From Danio rerio (lineage: Eukaryota; Chordata; Actinopteri; Cypriniformes; Danionidae), in contig NC_133188.1 in NCBI RefSeq assembly GCF_049306965.1, forward strand, positions 9,411,501 through 9,475,500: 64,000 nt of DNA, written 5' to 3'. The position numbers were made by a program, and so were the translations under genes. This document shows positions 11,766-23,232 of the stretch, piece by piece (within the stretch, counting starts at the first letter, position 1; each line of letters starts with the position of its first letter). The notes beneath the pieces are model-generated. The model was not told where the DNA came from. It saw nothing but the letters and a program-made list of their open reading frames with translations, and did not search any database.

Positions 11766-13592
11766 CAGGGCCGGATTAACCAATGGGCCTTATAGGCACA
11801 GGCCCAGTGGCCCAAGCGCACTTGGGGCCCCTGCAAGGGGGGAGAAGAAAAAGACAATTACGGGGTGTTTTTTTAGGCTAACTGCAAATAGCGCACCTAG
11901 TTGGAATAAGCTATTCACGCTTTATGCCCATCGATGCTTGATTGACAGAGACAACATGAGTAAAGAGCAGGGCCAGACGGAATCTGCGGACGTTTTTTGC
12001 TATTTCTGTGGAGCATTTTGGTAAAAATCTGCGGATTTCTGTGCAATTATTTTGGGAGTATCCAGCGGAGTATCATAACTTACACCTTAATATATTAAAT
12101 AAAAAGTAATAAATTACTGAATAAAAACTGAATAAATTCAGATTTAGACATTTACTCAAGTAAATAAACAGAATTAATGATAGGCTAAAAATCTGCAGAA
12201 ATCTGCGGAATTCTGCGGAAAATCTGAGAAAAATCTGTGGAATTCTGTGCGCGCAGATTCCGTGTGGGCCTAGAAGAGCTATGCAGCATCACAGCCTGAG
12301 TGGCGTACCTCGTAATGTGCACAGCAACATCTTTTGACGCGATTGATTATCAACCCGGTTCGAATCCACCATCTGCTGAACTTTTGCTACTTTTTCTCTC
12401 CCCATTACATATCAGATTAGAAATATATTTATTTTTAACAGGAAGGAAACATTTTTAATAAATAATGCAAATGTGATATAAAGTCAAGTGCCTCGTGGGT
12501 ATTTAATAATGTTTAGCCTTAATAAAGGTGCCTCCTTTTCTGTAAAAACTATATTGCTCAGACAACTGTATTTCATCTGAGCAAAATAATCACATATAAC
12601 TATTATTATTATGTTTAAATTGTCTTTTTTTCTTTAACTTAACAGAATGCTGTAATTGGTCAAGCGCGGAAACATCAGTTTTGAAATAACCCGCACTAAA
12701 CTGAGCGGACTGTAGTGTAACGTTAGTATTAATCATGGATCAAAAATGAGTGGACAAGTGGATTTAGCAAACACGAGAAAAAGAGGAGAGGAGGCATCTT
12801 TATTGAGGCATTTTCCATACACACCTTCTTCAAACAGACCCATGATCAGGAGAATGAGGGTATAGAAGAAGACGTTATGGTAACGTTAGATCAGTAAGCT
12901 AGCATTAACCAGGCGGAGGAGGCTAACGGCAGCGCAGCGCGGACTGGATTCACCGTGAGACAAACAGATAGAAAAAGGAGAGAGAGAGGGAGAGAGAAAG
13001 GCCCCGAAGAGGAGAGAGACCGGAGAGGAGAAGAGGTATAGTGTGTGTGATTTTCGGATACTTTTAGGTTTATAATCAAGTTGATCTATGCTGTTTGCCA
13101 ACTCTTCATCACGAGAAGAGTAGAGAGAATACAGAGAGAGGAAGAGAGAGACAGTAAATCATTAATAAGTGTGTGTATTATTAAAGACTCAGATTCATAG
13201 AACTGGATTGGAGAGGCATTGTGTGATATAGCCTATGCCATGCAAACAATGTGCTCTATCAGTTTGTAAAAGCTCTACATTAAAAATACCCTTAAAAGTT
13301 ATATATATATATATAGTACTGTTTCAGTGAACTTGTACAAGTAGACTAAAAAAACATTCATTTTATTAGTATTTTTATTCAATGCTTTGAAAAATAAGTT
13401 AAATCTTTGTAAATACATATGTACTATATATCATTTATTTAAATATGTGGGCAACAAATTATAGATTCATTTTATTTAAAAAATATTATATTATTATTAT
13501 TATTTTTTAAATTCAACTATAGGGGTACGGCCAGGTAGGGGGCCTTACAAGATAATGTGCCCAGGGGCCCCTGAGTTCTTAATCCGGGCCTG
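11766..13592. mobile_element. hAT-like element nested in the Kolobok-like element
   Basis: The ends are inverted: CAGGGCCGGATTAA on the left and CAGGCCCGGATTAA read from the right. The flanks GCCCCGCT (11758-11765) and GCCCCGCC (13593-13600) match at seven of eight positions, a hAT-type 8-bp target duplication. No transposase frame is visible. A purine-rich GAGAGA tract occupies 12975-13150. Confidence 0.65.
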
Positions 13593-13708
13593 GCCCCGCC
13601 TATTTGTTGCACGCGCAATCCCGGGAAAATTAAAAAAACCCAGCCCCGCCCACAAACACAGTAGCAAAGAAAAAGAAGAAGGACACTGTAGCAGACGCCA
13701 GTTGAATC

Positions 13709-13990
13709 ATGTCGCAAAGACGCTGTGCTCTGAAGTGTGAGGGGAAAGTTAGTGTTATTTTCTCTACTCAAAGATGAAACAGTGAAGAGTCAGTGGTTGA
13801 GGTTTATTTTGGCAAAAATACCTCAACATTACAGCCCAGGCTTGTGCTGTGTTCCTGTCATTTTTCTGATGAGTGCTTTAGATCAGAAAAGTCTGTTGAC
13901 GTATGGGACTTTGTCAGAGCTCGACAGGAACTTTACAGTACACAGTTTATGGATCAGTTTCTTCCTCTATTTCACAAGTGTAAGTATGTG
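13709..13990 (+). pseudogene. THAP zinc-finger domain fragment (transposase relic)
   Basis: Translation begins MSQRRCALKCEGK and continues through KSQWLRFI in one frame. It then passes to CSCHFSDECF in another frame. These are the C2-CH ligands, the Trp and the following CSxHF motif of a THAP DNA-binding domain. One frameshift near 13845 separates the halves, and no transposase catalytic domain follows. The position inside a TTAA-flanked element points to a Kolobok transposase origin rather than a host gene. Unit 2 has lost most of it. Confidence 0.55.
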
Positions 13991-14655
13991 CAATTAAAAT
14001 GGTTGCCTCTTTGTTTTCTCTACAAATTATGTATTTAATTGTTTTTTGCTACTTATAACCGCTTGTAGTGCATCTGGTTAACTCTTTATATTCTCATATC
14101 ACGTCTAATGCCATGATGAAAATGCAACGCGTGCCGCTTTGTTTATGGATTTAAATGCGTTTGCATATAAATGCACAATCTACTGGCACTTGTCGTTGCT
14201 ATGGCCATCATCAGTTTCCGGGATAAATAACAAAACGGAAGGGTGGCGGGAGATGGGTCTGAAATTACAGGAGACTCCCGAAAAAAAAACGTGAGTGTTG
14301 GCAGGTATACTCACACATACACTCTGCACTCTGACTACTTCAATATTGTTGATAAGCCATGGTGGGCATTTCTCTCCGTCTCACGCTGAACGCTGTTGAC
14401 CAATCACAACAGAGTACAATAGGACCAATCAGTGTAGATTAGCATCGCATTAGGGAGGGGTGTAAGAACAAATTAACTGTTAAATAATCATAAGCGAGTC
14501 GCTGGCATAATTTGATAAAAATAAATGCATATTTTAAGACAATGAAAGTGTACTTTGCCCTTGAATGCACATCAGCCTGTTGTTGGAGACCCCCCCCCCC
14601 CCCCAAAAACAAAACAAAATATGACCCTTTTTAATGTATAATAGGGGCTCTTTAA

Positions 14656-15440
14656 ATCCATTCAGACAAACTCCGGGTCTGACAGAAGAACTTTTAGCTT
14701 AGCTTAGCATAGATCCTTGAATCAGATTAGACCATTAGCATCTCGCTCAAAAAATTCCTAAGAGTTTTTAAAGTAAAACTTGACTCTTGTGTAGTTAAAG
14801 TATGCACCAAGACTGATGGAAATGAATAGCTGCTATGTTCCAACTTGACATGGCTAGTAACTATACCTATACGCCTCTCGGGAAGTATACATGGGCATTC
14901 TGTTTGAATGGGTAAATCAAATTCTTCAAAACTGCTTGCCAAGATTACGATTACATTACATACTATGAATAACCAATAAAATTAAACAGTAACTGTCCTT
15001 TTTGTTTAATTTATAAATGTCTATATCACACAATATCTGCAAAAACTCACATCTAGTCCAAGCCCCTCCCCTGGAGAATTGTCATTCTATACTGATCGCT
15101 GATTGGCTAATGTACTAAAAGGTGGGGCTTCATTTGCCATAATGACTGCTTCACTTTTCCCATTCAAAAGTATACGAGTGACACGTCATGTGTATTCTAT
15201 AATCTTTGCTATACTCTCATTCTGGAGTAATAATCAAAGATTTTGGACTATTTGTTAGACCCAGAGATCAGCTGAACGGATTAAAATGACCAAACTCAAC
15301 AGTTTAACTCTGAGTAACTTGAAAAATGAGCCTATTTGCCAGAAAGTCTTACTTTAAATACGTCATAATTAATATAAAACAAAAAAAAAAGTATATTGTT
15401 TGCTTTCATAACTTAAATTACAGTCAATGTAACTGCATAG
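14656..15440. other. Middle-repetitive stretch beside the Kolobok-like element
   Basis: The run TTTTAGCTTAGCTTAGCAT followed by ATCAGATTAGACCATTAGCA, and later TAATAATCAAAGATTTTGG, resembles a common zebrafish interspersed repeat I have seen. I cannot name it or define its ends. The 71-codon minus-strand ORF at 14727-14942 is conserved in unit 2 only as DNA and I do not call it a gene. Confidence 0.3.
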
Positions 15441-15449
15441 AGACTCAAA

Positions 15450-15450
<1 letters not shown>

Positions 15451-15483
<33 letters not shown>
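15451..15483. repeat. (TG)n microsatellite, unit 1
   Basis: An uninterrupted TG run of about 33 bases. The unit 2 equivalent (40322-40351) is shorter and interrupted, showing length change between units. Confidence 0.95.
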
Positions 15484-15486
<3 letters not shown>

Positions 15487-15818
15487 ATAATCAGTGAGGG
15501 ACCACTGACTTCTCAAAATATCACAAGAACGCAAGCATGTTTGGAGTAAATGACGACAGAATTTTCACTTCTGGCCTTTTAATGATTCCTCTCTCTACAG
15601 CATATCTCCAAATTAATCAAAAATCAACCCTGAAACCTGTTTCCTAAAAACATCAGAAAATTTACAAGTACAAAAAGAACATTTTTGTGATTTTTTTATT
15701 ATTTTTATTATTTATTATTAAATATATTGCAGGGATAGTAGTACCTGTGTAATATTTTGAAATGAATTTCTTCTACCTGATTTGGGCGTAAAAATGTATT
15801 GTTGACCAAATATCATCG

Positions 15819-15955
15819 ATAAATGGGAAAGAAAAATATTGTTTCCATTTCAAAATGGCTTTCGGGAAACATGTTCCACCAATGCGTAAAGCACTTTGAG
15901 AGTGCAGGAAACGTGCTATATAATGTAAGGAATTATTATTATTAATTACTATTTA
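15819..15955 (+). mobile_element. Short LINE 3' tail remnant (unit 1)
   Basis: The segment from AAATGGGAAAGAAAAATATT through GTAAAGCACTTTGAG and GTGCTATATAA to an ATTATTATT tail looks like the 3' terminus of a fish L2/CR1-like LINE. The same segment is the 3' end of the long LINE in unit 3 (61272-61415). Unit 2 has it at about 40688-40830. It is the likely recombination site that shaped unit 3. Confidence 0.5.
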
Positions 15956-17171
15956 TTCATTTCTATTTGAAACACTTTCATGAGTCCATTTAGCCAATAA
16001 GACAAAAACATAGTTTTACTAAAGTAAGCTTACATTTATCCACACAAAATAAACCTGACTGTATTATTGTAGTAAAGCCGTGGTTAATTGTGTTAAATAT
16101 GCCATTTCAGCCAGCAGAATGGCATTTCAAACTGTGGCCTAACAAAAATATAGAAAAGAAATATCGAGTTTCTGTAATATAAAACAAAATAATTCCTCTC
16201 ACTGTATAGTTCCTAAAGTTATCTAGACAGAAACAAATGTATGTTAATATTAACAGAAACACTCAAATAGCAATTAATCTGACTGATGTTAACGTTAAAG
16301 GTTTGATCGAGCTTTTAAGTAAAACAATAGATTAAAGTTACAGTACCGTTAATATAAGATTAATATTTACGTTACATTAAGTTGCATCAATGTTAGCATT
16401 AGCATCAAATGCTAATTAGCGCTACTATAGCCTGTGACATACAGTAATAAACGTTAGATCTATTTACACTGACTTAAATATTCATTTGTTTAATTTTTAA
16501 TTGTTTATTTTATTTAGGTTATTTTTTCTTTTTAATTCGCATTTTTCACTTAGTGAAGGCGGGGACTGTTGACTAAGTAGTAGCTCTAAATTAGTTGACT
16601 GCAATGCTGTGATGGTGTTAGCATGTAGCATGTTCACACATAAAATAAGTACAGTTCGCAATTAAAACCATTTCCTACCTTTTGTTGTAACTTAATAAAA
16701 TCTACTGCAATTAATGTCAATAAAGATGTTTAATCCACAATAATTTGATCATTATTCCTACCTGTTAGCGTTCACATAGGTTCGGTCCTTATTTAGGCTA
16801 GAGTGGGTTATTTTTTGTGAATGAATCTGTGGATTTAAATAAATTGTGAGAGTCGATTCATCCTTGACCTATTCATAAACACAACAGTTGCTTTGTTGCT
16901 GAATAAATGTCATATTCAAGACAGTGTCCTACCACCACCTACTGGCGGTTTCAGGTAATACATGGATAACTTCATTTTGTTGCATATTTTTCTTTTTAAT
17001 TTATTATTTGAAGCATTATTCATTTAAAAAAGAATTCACAACAATAACGAATTTATATAATCATGATATATAAAATATAATATAAATGATCATAATAATA
17101 CTGTTAAAAATGATAAATAATTGATAACGAAAATATAAAATAACTGAAATGAGCTACTCAAAATAAATGAA

Positions 17172-17172
<1 letters not shown>
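15956..17172. other. Upstream region of Pim copy 1, no gene seen
   Basis: AT-rich DNA, conserved in all three units (40831-42051 and 61416-62653), with GTTAACGTTA-type motifs and short repeats such as TGTTAGCATTAGCATCAAAT. No exon or element ends were recognised. The distal promoter of the Pim gene may lie here. Confidence 0.4.

Positions 17173-17209
<37 letters not shown>
17173..17209. repeat. (CA)n microsatellite, unit 1
   Basis: A pure CA run about 320 bp upstream of the Pim start. The equivalents are 42052-42118 (longer, nearly pure) and 62654-62702 (CA passing into CG), so this tract evolves quickly between units. Confidence 0.95.
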
Positions 17210-17211
<2 letters not shown>

Positions 17212-17439
17212 GCACGTATAAATATATATAAACATGGTAAAAATTGTAACAAAAAGCAAAACGCAGAAAAGTTGTGCATGACAGAAAAAAAAATACATAG
17301 GCCTAAGTGCAAAATTAATTAAATTAATAATTGGAAAAAATGTGTATAAGCAGGTGGCTGTGTGAGCACATTAAGGCGAATGAGCCAGTCAGTCTAGCGC
17401 GGGCCTGCATTAGAAGTTTGTTGTGTTTTAAAAAGTCTC

Positions 17440-17531
17440 TACGTCATACCAAATGGAACTGTGGAACTCTGACATCATCGGTGACAGTAAAAAGCTTTTG
17501 ACGTAGCAGAAACTCTCATTAGCTTCTTTGG
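17440..17531 (+). promoter_or_regulatory. Putative Pim copy 1 proximal promoter with CRE-like sites
   Basis: The block just upstream of the first ATG is strongly conserved in three units. It contains TACGTCAT (17440-17447), GACATCATCGGTGAC (17471-17485) and TGACGTAG (17499-17506), all resembling CREB/ATF half-sites. No TATA box at a fixed distance was seen. Units 2 and 3 have TACGTAAT in place of the first site. The function is inferred from motif resemblance only. Confidence 0.3.
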
Positions 17532-20500
17532 ATGTCTAGTAGTTCAGTACTTTCTGCGATTCAACAGTACAGTGATAAAATGGCATTTTCAAAACTGATT
17601 AACCGTCTGAAGAAAGCGTTTGGTGTTAAGTGTGCGAACGAACAACCGTGTGAGCCACTCGAACCCACCGGCAGCACGACAGAGAATCACCGTCATCTGA
17701 TGACCGATGACCCGGCCGTCGCTGCAGGAAAACAGGCAGGGAGACAGAAAAAGAGGAAACTCAAATTGTCTCCCATCTTCTTCGCCTGTTTTTCCAGAAG
17801 AAGAGCTACTGTTGTTGGTAAAATAGATTTATGAGCACTTTTAATTACTAAAGCATACTGTTAAACACACCAAACACATCACATAAGTGTTTAAAGATCA
17901 GAAATTAACATTACTGGAAGACATTTTAGAAAGAGTTTCTTAAAGCCACAGTTCACATAAACAAGACAATTCTGTCATAATTTACTCCTTAAACCTGTTT
18001 GAGGTGCTTTCAGCCATTGACTTCCACAGTATTTTGTGTTCCTACAATGAAGGTTAATGGCTGCTGATTTCAGGAATTTTCTTCAGAATTTGTAGTTTTG
18101 TGTAAAAAACAGAAAAAATAAGAATTATTTGTATTAGGATTTTTTATTTCAGTGAGCTTTGCCTTTAGATATATAGTTTACTTGTTTGCTAATTCAATGC
18201 AGAAAACCCATGAAGATCATCAATAAAAACACATTGAGTAATGTTTCTGCAAATGAACTGTTCAAATATCTTGTCAAAAAGAGTTGTAGAGTCATATTAA
18301 TGATGTTCCTTCCTCTCATTAGATCAGCTATGTGTGCAGGAGATCCACGAACTTCACGCAGAGCCCATCAGTAGCTCTAAATTCTTCTGCACTGCTGTGA
18401 GCAACCTGGAGCTGGAAGTTCTCCAACCTCCAGCTCTTGATGCTCCAGCAGACGAAGATTTGGACTCTAAACCGGAAGTGAACAGCTTTGACTCTGCAGT
18501 GGTCATTGAGAACGACTCTGCAGAGCTTCACTTCCCAGCAGACAACAAATCCTCCCTCAGTGAGGACAGTCTGGAGCAAGAGCTTGATAGTCCTCCAAGT
18601 TCACCATCTGATGAGGACAATGAACTTCCAGTGAGCCAGCAGCTCATAACAGATGACATCTGTGACTCTGCCCTGGATGAAAACTCGAACCCTTTACCGG
18701 ATCAGGTCTCACAAGAGGACTTTGCTGTGGAGTCTACAGCAGATGATGGGACCTGCTTGGACAATAGTAAGTTTATTGCTGGAGTTCAGAACATTTGTTT
18801 AGGCTCATCAAACTTTGTAAAATTATACAGTTGAAGTCAAAATTATTCACCCTCCTGTGATTTTTTTATTAATATTTTTTTTAAATATTTCCCAAATGAT
18901 GCAGAGCAATAAAGTTTAAGTATTCAGAACTTTAAGCTGAACACTGGTATCTTGAAAATATCCAGTAAATATGATGTACTGTCATCACGACAAAGATAAA
19001 AGACATCAGTTATTAGAAATGAGTTATTAAAACTATCATGTTCTGAAATCTGACAATAATTCTGACTTCAACTGTTTGTGTTTTTATTTGGTTTATAATT
19101 TAATGACATTTTCTTCATTTTTAACAGATGACATCAGCTGCCGCTACAAACTCGGAAAGCAGCTTGGTGAAGGAGGTTTCGGCTCCGTGTATGAGGGGAT
19201 TCGCATACAGGATGGTCTGCAGGTATTCATTTTTGTAGACTCAAATCCTCTGATGAAGTTCCCTGTTTAAAGAACATCATCAGAGCTTTCATTGTTTGGA
19301 CATTTCTGCTGACGAATGAATCCTCTGTTCAGGATTTATGACTGAATGAAATGATCTCCGTGCACATGTTAATTGTTCGCTTGTTCCTTTAAACAGGTGG
19401 CAGTTAAATTTGTCCAGAAGACCCCAAATATGCAAGATGTCAGCTCTGTGAGTAGACTACACTTTCTGTTCGCTGTGTTCAGTTTATAAAGTCTTATATT
19501 TATTATAGACCACAGGCTGTGGTCAGAAACCCTTGTTTGAAAACCAACATTATTATTTTGTTTTCAGTCATGTGACCAGCCACTTCCTCTAGAGATCACC
19601 TTGGCAAACATGGCCAGCGGTGGCTCCAGGTGTCCGAATATTATTAAGCTCCTGGACTGGCAGGTCTTTGAAAACCATTATGTCATGGTGATGGAGCGGC
19701 CTAGTCCAAGCATGGACCTGGAGGCATTCCTTGAAGTCAGCGGAGGAGTCCTCAGTGAGAAAACAGCACATACCATCATGAGGCAAGCTGTTTATGCGGC
19801 CAATGTGTGCTGTTACCGCGGGGTGTTCCACCGGGACATTAAGCTTCAAAACCTGCTGGTGAACCCCGACACACTGGAAGTCAAGCTGATCGACTTCGGG
19901 TGTGGAGACTTCATGATGGAATCAGCCTACAGTCTCTTCTCTGGTAGGTGTTTTGAATAGTGTGGTCAAAAGTATCGACTTCGGTATCAATCGATTCTGA
20001 CATTTAACAAGTCAATTTGAGCGCTGTTAAACACCACTGATTGGCCATTGGTGTTCACATGCTCAGCAAATATGACTGTGATGAGTGTCGGTATCGATTG
20101 GTAGTTGATACTTTTGACAACACTAGTTATGAATGTGCATAAGCATTATTAATATACGTATTGAAAGCTGGTTAATTAGCACAGCTGAAGCCCATCTGGT
20201 ATATATATTCAACATGATGCTAAACTAAACGTCTCTCCTCCAGGCACAGAAGCGTACATCCCGCCAGAGTTTTATGAAAAAGGATGCTACCGGGCCAAAC
20301 CAGCGACGGTCTATTCTCTTGGGGTTCTTCTGTTCACAATGCTCCATGGAGAATTCCCATCAGCGTATGACCTGTACTACCTCCAACATGACTGGTCCAA
20401 ATTTACCCTCTCTCAAGGTGAGATGTTCATCAAAGAACAATTAAGTGAAACAGCTTAATAATAATAATAACAATAACCTCACCTCTCCATTTCTTCTTCA

Positions 20501-20604
20501 CAGAATGCTGTGATATGATGAGGGCTTGTCTGCATGAGAATCCAGAGTGCAGAATTCCTCTAGAAGAGATGCCTTACCACGACTGGTCCATGCTGGAGTT
20601 CTGA
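17532..20604 (+). CDS. Pim-like Ser/Thr protein kinase, copy 1 (seven exons)
   Basis: Exons: 17532-17817, 18323-18766, 19128-19222, 19397-19447, 19568-19943, 20244-20417, 20504-20604. All are GT-AG with consistent phases, giving 1527 nt and about 508 residues. Exon 1 is basic, with an amphipathic start (MAFSKLINRLKKAFGVK). Exon 2 is acidic, Ser-rich and probably disordered. The kinase domain begins in exon 3 with GEGGFGSVYEG, followed by VAVKFV (catalytic Lys), the Pim hinge ERPSPSMDL, HRDIKLQN (catalytic Asp), DFGCGD, PPEF in place of APE, and SLGVLLFTMLHGEFP. The ERPxP hinge marks the Pim family: constitutively active cytosolic/nuclear survival kinases that phosphorylate basic-motif substrates. 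The second ATG (17580) has the better Kozak context and may be the true start, giving 492 residues. Pim1-3 lack such a long N-terminal extension, so the extension is lineage-specific by inference. Confidence 0.9.
18828..19074. mobile_element. Tc1/mariner-type MITE in Pim intron 2 (unit 1)
   Basis: The ends are inverted: CAGTTGAAGTCAAAATTATT on the left, and CAGTTGAAGTCAGAATTATT read from the right. A TA precedes the left end. This terminus is abundant in zebrafish Tc1-like MITEs. The same insertion is in unit 2 (43720-43963), so it predates the duplication. Confidence 0.65.
19959..20124. mobile_element. Short TIR MITE in Pim intron 5 (unit 1)
   Basis: The left end AGTGTGGTCAAAAGTATCGA and the right end read inversely, AGTGTTGTCAAAAGTATCAA, are inverted repeats enclosing about 130 bp. 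It is shared with unit 2 (44848-45013), so it is an old intronic insertion. No clear target duplication was found. Confidence 0.6.
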
Positions 20605-20652
20605 GTCACATTAGCAGAATGTTTTGTATATTTGATTTTTGTACATGTCTGT

Positions 20653-20658
20653 AATAAA
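20653..20658 (+). terminator. Polyadenylation signal of Pim copy 1
   Basis: AATAAA lies 49 bp beyond the stop codon and is followed by a GT-rich stretch (CTTGTGTTGTGGC). The position is conserved in unit 2 at 45542-45547. Confidence 0.7.
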
Positions 20659-21054
20659 GATATATTTTATTGAACTCACTTGTGTTGTGGCTTATATTGT
20701 GATCTAGCCCCAGTGTTGTCAGATTGTGTGGATTTAAAATGGTTTTGTTTGGGGTGACAAAACTTTGGCATGAGGTTTGAACAGCATCCAGTCCTTTCCA
20801 ACACACACTGCAGTTGACACTGGCGTCATTACGGCGCACTTTTAGAAATACACTTTTTCAGAATGCTGTACAGCACTGACCCAAAACCTAAACATATCAG
20901 TCACTGCGACATCATCAAATCATCCATAAATATTCCAATGGTTTATTGTGAAATCAGAGCTGTTCAGAAAAATGTATTAAAATACAAACGTCGTAACATG
21001 AGAATGTGAGACTCAATACAAAACATCAGCATTTTCACAATAAGAGCACCCAGT

Positions 21055-21060
21055 TTTATT
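21055..21060 (-). terminator. Candidate polyadenylation signal of HTRA2-like gene B
   Basis: AATAAA on the minus strand, about 300 bp beyond the protease stop. A second one is at 20942-20947. Either could be used; the sequence alone does not decide. Confidence 0.4.
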
Positions 21061-21769
21061 AAGGTCGTTGAGTGTTTGTTGCCATCATGGCAATCCTAAA
21101 CAAAATATTCAGTGATATTCCTTCAAATCAATACTGATAGTGTAGTTTGCGCAGACACACTGAGGTTTATCCAGTGTACAGAAGTCTGAATCATCCACAT
21201 TATTTCATACGCTTCCAGAAACACGTTTACTACACGAATGTCCAGCGTTTGCTAAAACTGTTCAACTCTTTAGATGATTCCTTTCTTACAACATCTCCAA
21301 CTATGACAGCTTCTCATTACTCACCATTTCTTAATCTTACTAAATACTTGACTTGATGTCACTCTGTGGACTCTGGGGTCATGTGCAGCATGAGCAGGTC
21401 GGCCCCCCGGCGGACCACCACATTTAAGCTTTCGCTGGTCCTCACAGCATTATATATCTCCTCCGACGTGTTCACCTTTACCCCATTGATCTCAATAATA
21501 ACATCTCCTGGCTTCATTCCGGCTCTGCAAAAAAGAAAACAGGAAATGACATCATCAATAGGATGCCTTAATCAACAGCTGATAACATCATGTTCAGAGA
21601 GCAGCACACCTGTTGGCTGGAGATCCTACAATCACACGGTGGATGAGAACTCCATGAGAAACATCAGGGAAGGACGGGTCTCGCATCCTTAGCTCTTTGA
21701 TTATACTGAGGAGGGGAAAAAGAGAATTTAAAGATGATAAAAGACTCACTTCAGTGCAAAGTTTACTGT

Positions 21770-21850
21770 TTAAGGATTGATTGATAAATAGATAAGATAG
21801 ATTGATAGATTCATAGATAGATTGATTGATTGATTGATAGTTTGATAGAC
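21770..21850. repeat. GATA/GATT-type simple repeat in HTRA2-like intron
   Basis: Degenerate tetranucleotide runs (GATAGATT, GATTGATT) on the plus strand. The unit 2 tract at about 46665-46735 is of different length. Confidence 0.8.
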
Positions 21851-23041
21851 AGATCAGCAAAACAATCAATATTACATTCGCTTCAACCAAAAACACTTCA
21901 ATGTCTGCGGTTTAATTACTCTTGCTAATAACATAGTAAAAACATCTGAAAAGCATTATTCCCATAAAACATTTGTTTTTAAGTTGTTTTTTTCTGTCAC
22001 TGCAACACAGAAAGGTCTTTGTCCCGCTCTTACATTTCAGGTAAATCTAGACAAGGTTGACTGTGATTGGCCACTTCTCATATCATTTAAATCATTGCTT
22101 CGGAATCACGGTAGATTGTGCGGGTATTTTGCATTAAATTGTTACAAAAATTCACAAACATTTTTATTTTTGGGGCGTGAAAATTGCATACAAATTTTCC
22201 TTGATAAATTAAGCACTTTTCAACAGAACAAGCCAATTTTCCAGGTATTCCAGCACTTGAATTTCTTAGAGCCAAATCTAGTGGTATATAACAAAAATCT
22301 GCAGATTCCATAATGTATGAATTTTGCTCTCCTGTAAAATTGTAATAAAAGTGTTTGGCACCTGGGGGTCAAAGTCAACATCATCACTCCAATGTAACGC
22401 CTTTTCGATTCCGATTCTCCAAACCAAGACTCTGAAAAAAAGACCCAATAACCATCTGTCAGTGAAAAAAAATGATGTCACAGACAAAAGCAAGCAGCTG
22501 TGAGGTCATTCTTACTCTGTTTGTCTGCAGATCGGTCAAGAAAGAGAGGAATAGCGAAGGAAATCCCTGCTGTCACTTTCATGGTATTAATGCCGATGAC
22601 CTCACCATCCTGAAGAGTACAAACATGACACATCAGTTTATTACATAAGGCTAGAGTATGGCCAGTACAATACAATATTGATGAACATTTGAAAACAATT
22701 TACGTTCTTAATATGACAGTCATGAAGCTCTGTGTTGCTCTGAAGGTCCAGCAATCAGTAGTCAACTACTAAATGTGCACTAATAACTTTCTCCTTCACC
22801 TTATTGTACAAGGAGGGTACCACCATAGTTGTGAGATACGTTCTACTTGAGATTTCATACTGTGGTTCTAGCACGCTAATTAAATGCCTAAAACCGGAAT
22901 TTTCTACCCCTGAAAAAGGTTGCATGTCTGTGGCTATAAATACTCCTACTCTAATACTCCTACTATTATGCCTACAATTGCCTTTGCTTGTGTTGAGTCA
23001 CTTGGAATTTTTATTCCAAATGAAGACAGGAGAGTAGTTTG

Positions 23042-23232
23042 TGTTAAGTTCAATTCTAGGTGATGACAACCGTAAATGTGGATGCTGCACATAGAAAGGA
23101 AGTAGGACTTTTATGTTATGTTAAAAGGTCACTTCCGGTGTGAGCGGGAGTTTTTGTTGTTATTAGTGAACGGCCATGGTGGTTATGCAATAAAGGAGAC
23201 GTGTTCTAAACTGTTGTTTTCATTTAGTAACA
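23042..23232 (+). repeat. 5' LTR of the copia-like element
   Basis: 191 bp, TG...CA ends, with AATAAA inside. It matches 28658-28848 at all but about three positions. The left flank ends in GTTTG. Confidence 0.9.

Larger units (their letters stand above)
11542..14651. mobile_element. Kolobok-like transposon with THAP relic, interrupted by a hAT element
   Basis: TTAA flanks both ends (11538-11541 and 14652-14655). The inverted ends are AGAGCCTCTATTATGGG on the left and AGAGCCCCTATTATACATT read from the right. Inside lies a fragment encoding a THAP zinc finger (13709-13990), and Kolobok transposases are known to carry THAP domains. A complete hAT element (11766-13592) is nested within. The unit 2 copy (37882-39473) lacks about 1.5 kb, including most of the THAP part. 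The family assignment is inferred from the combination of TTAA target and THAP relic. Confidence 0.6.
20605..21358. other. Convergent 3' intergenic region, Pim copy 1 / HTRA2-like gene B
   Basis: About 755 bp separate the two stop codons, which face each other. The region holds the Pim polyadenylation signal and minus-strand AATAAA signals that could serve the protease gene. The two 3' UTRs may overlap. The small ORFs here are shadows. The arrangement is identical in unit 2 (45494-46247). Confidence 0.7.

Noticed and set aside
14727-14942. 71-codon minus-strand ORF (MASSFEEFDLPIQTE) with a counterpart at 39549
   Set aside because: It recurs only because the DNA is duplicated. It has no splice context or known domain and lies in middle-repetitive DNA.
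18328-18579. Minus-strand ORF overlapping Pim exon 2
   Set aside because: It is an antisense shadow of a coding exon whose plus-strand frame fits kinase splicing.
19589-19849. Minus-strand ORF overlapping Pim exon 5 (also 44478-44738)
   Set aside because: It is antisense to the kinase catalytic loop exon and has no independent support.
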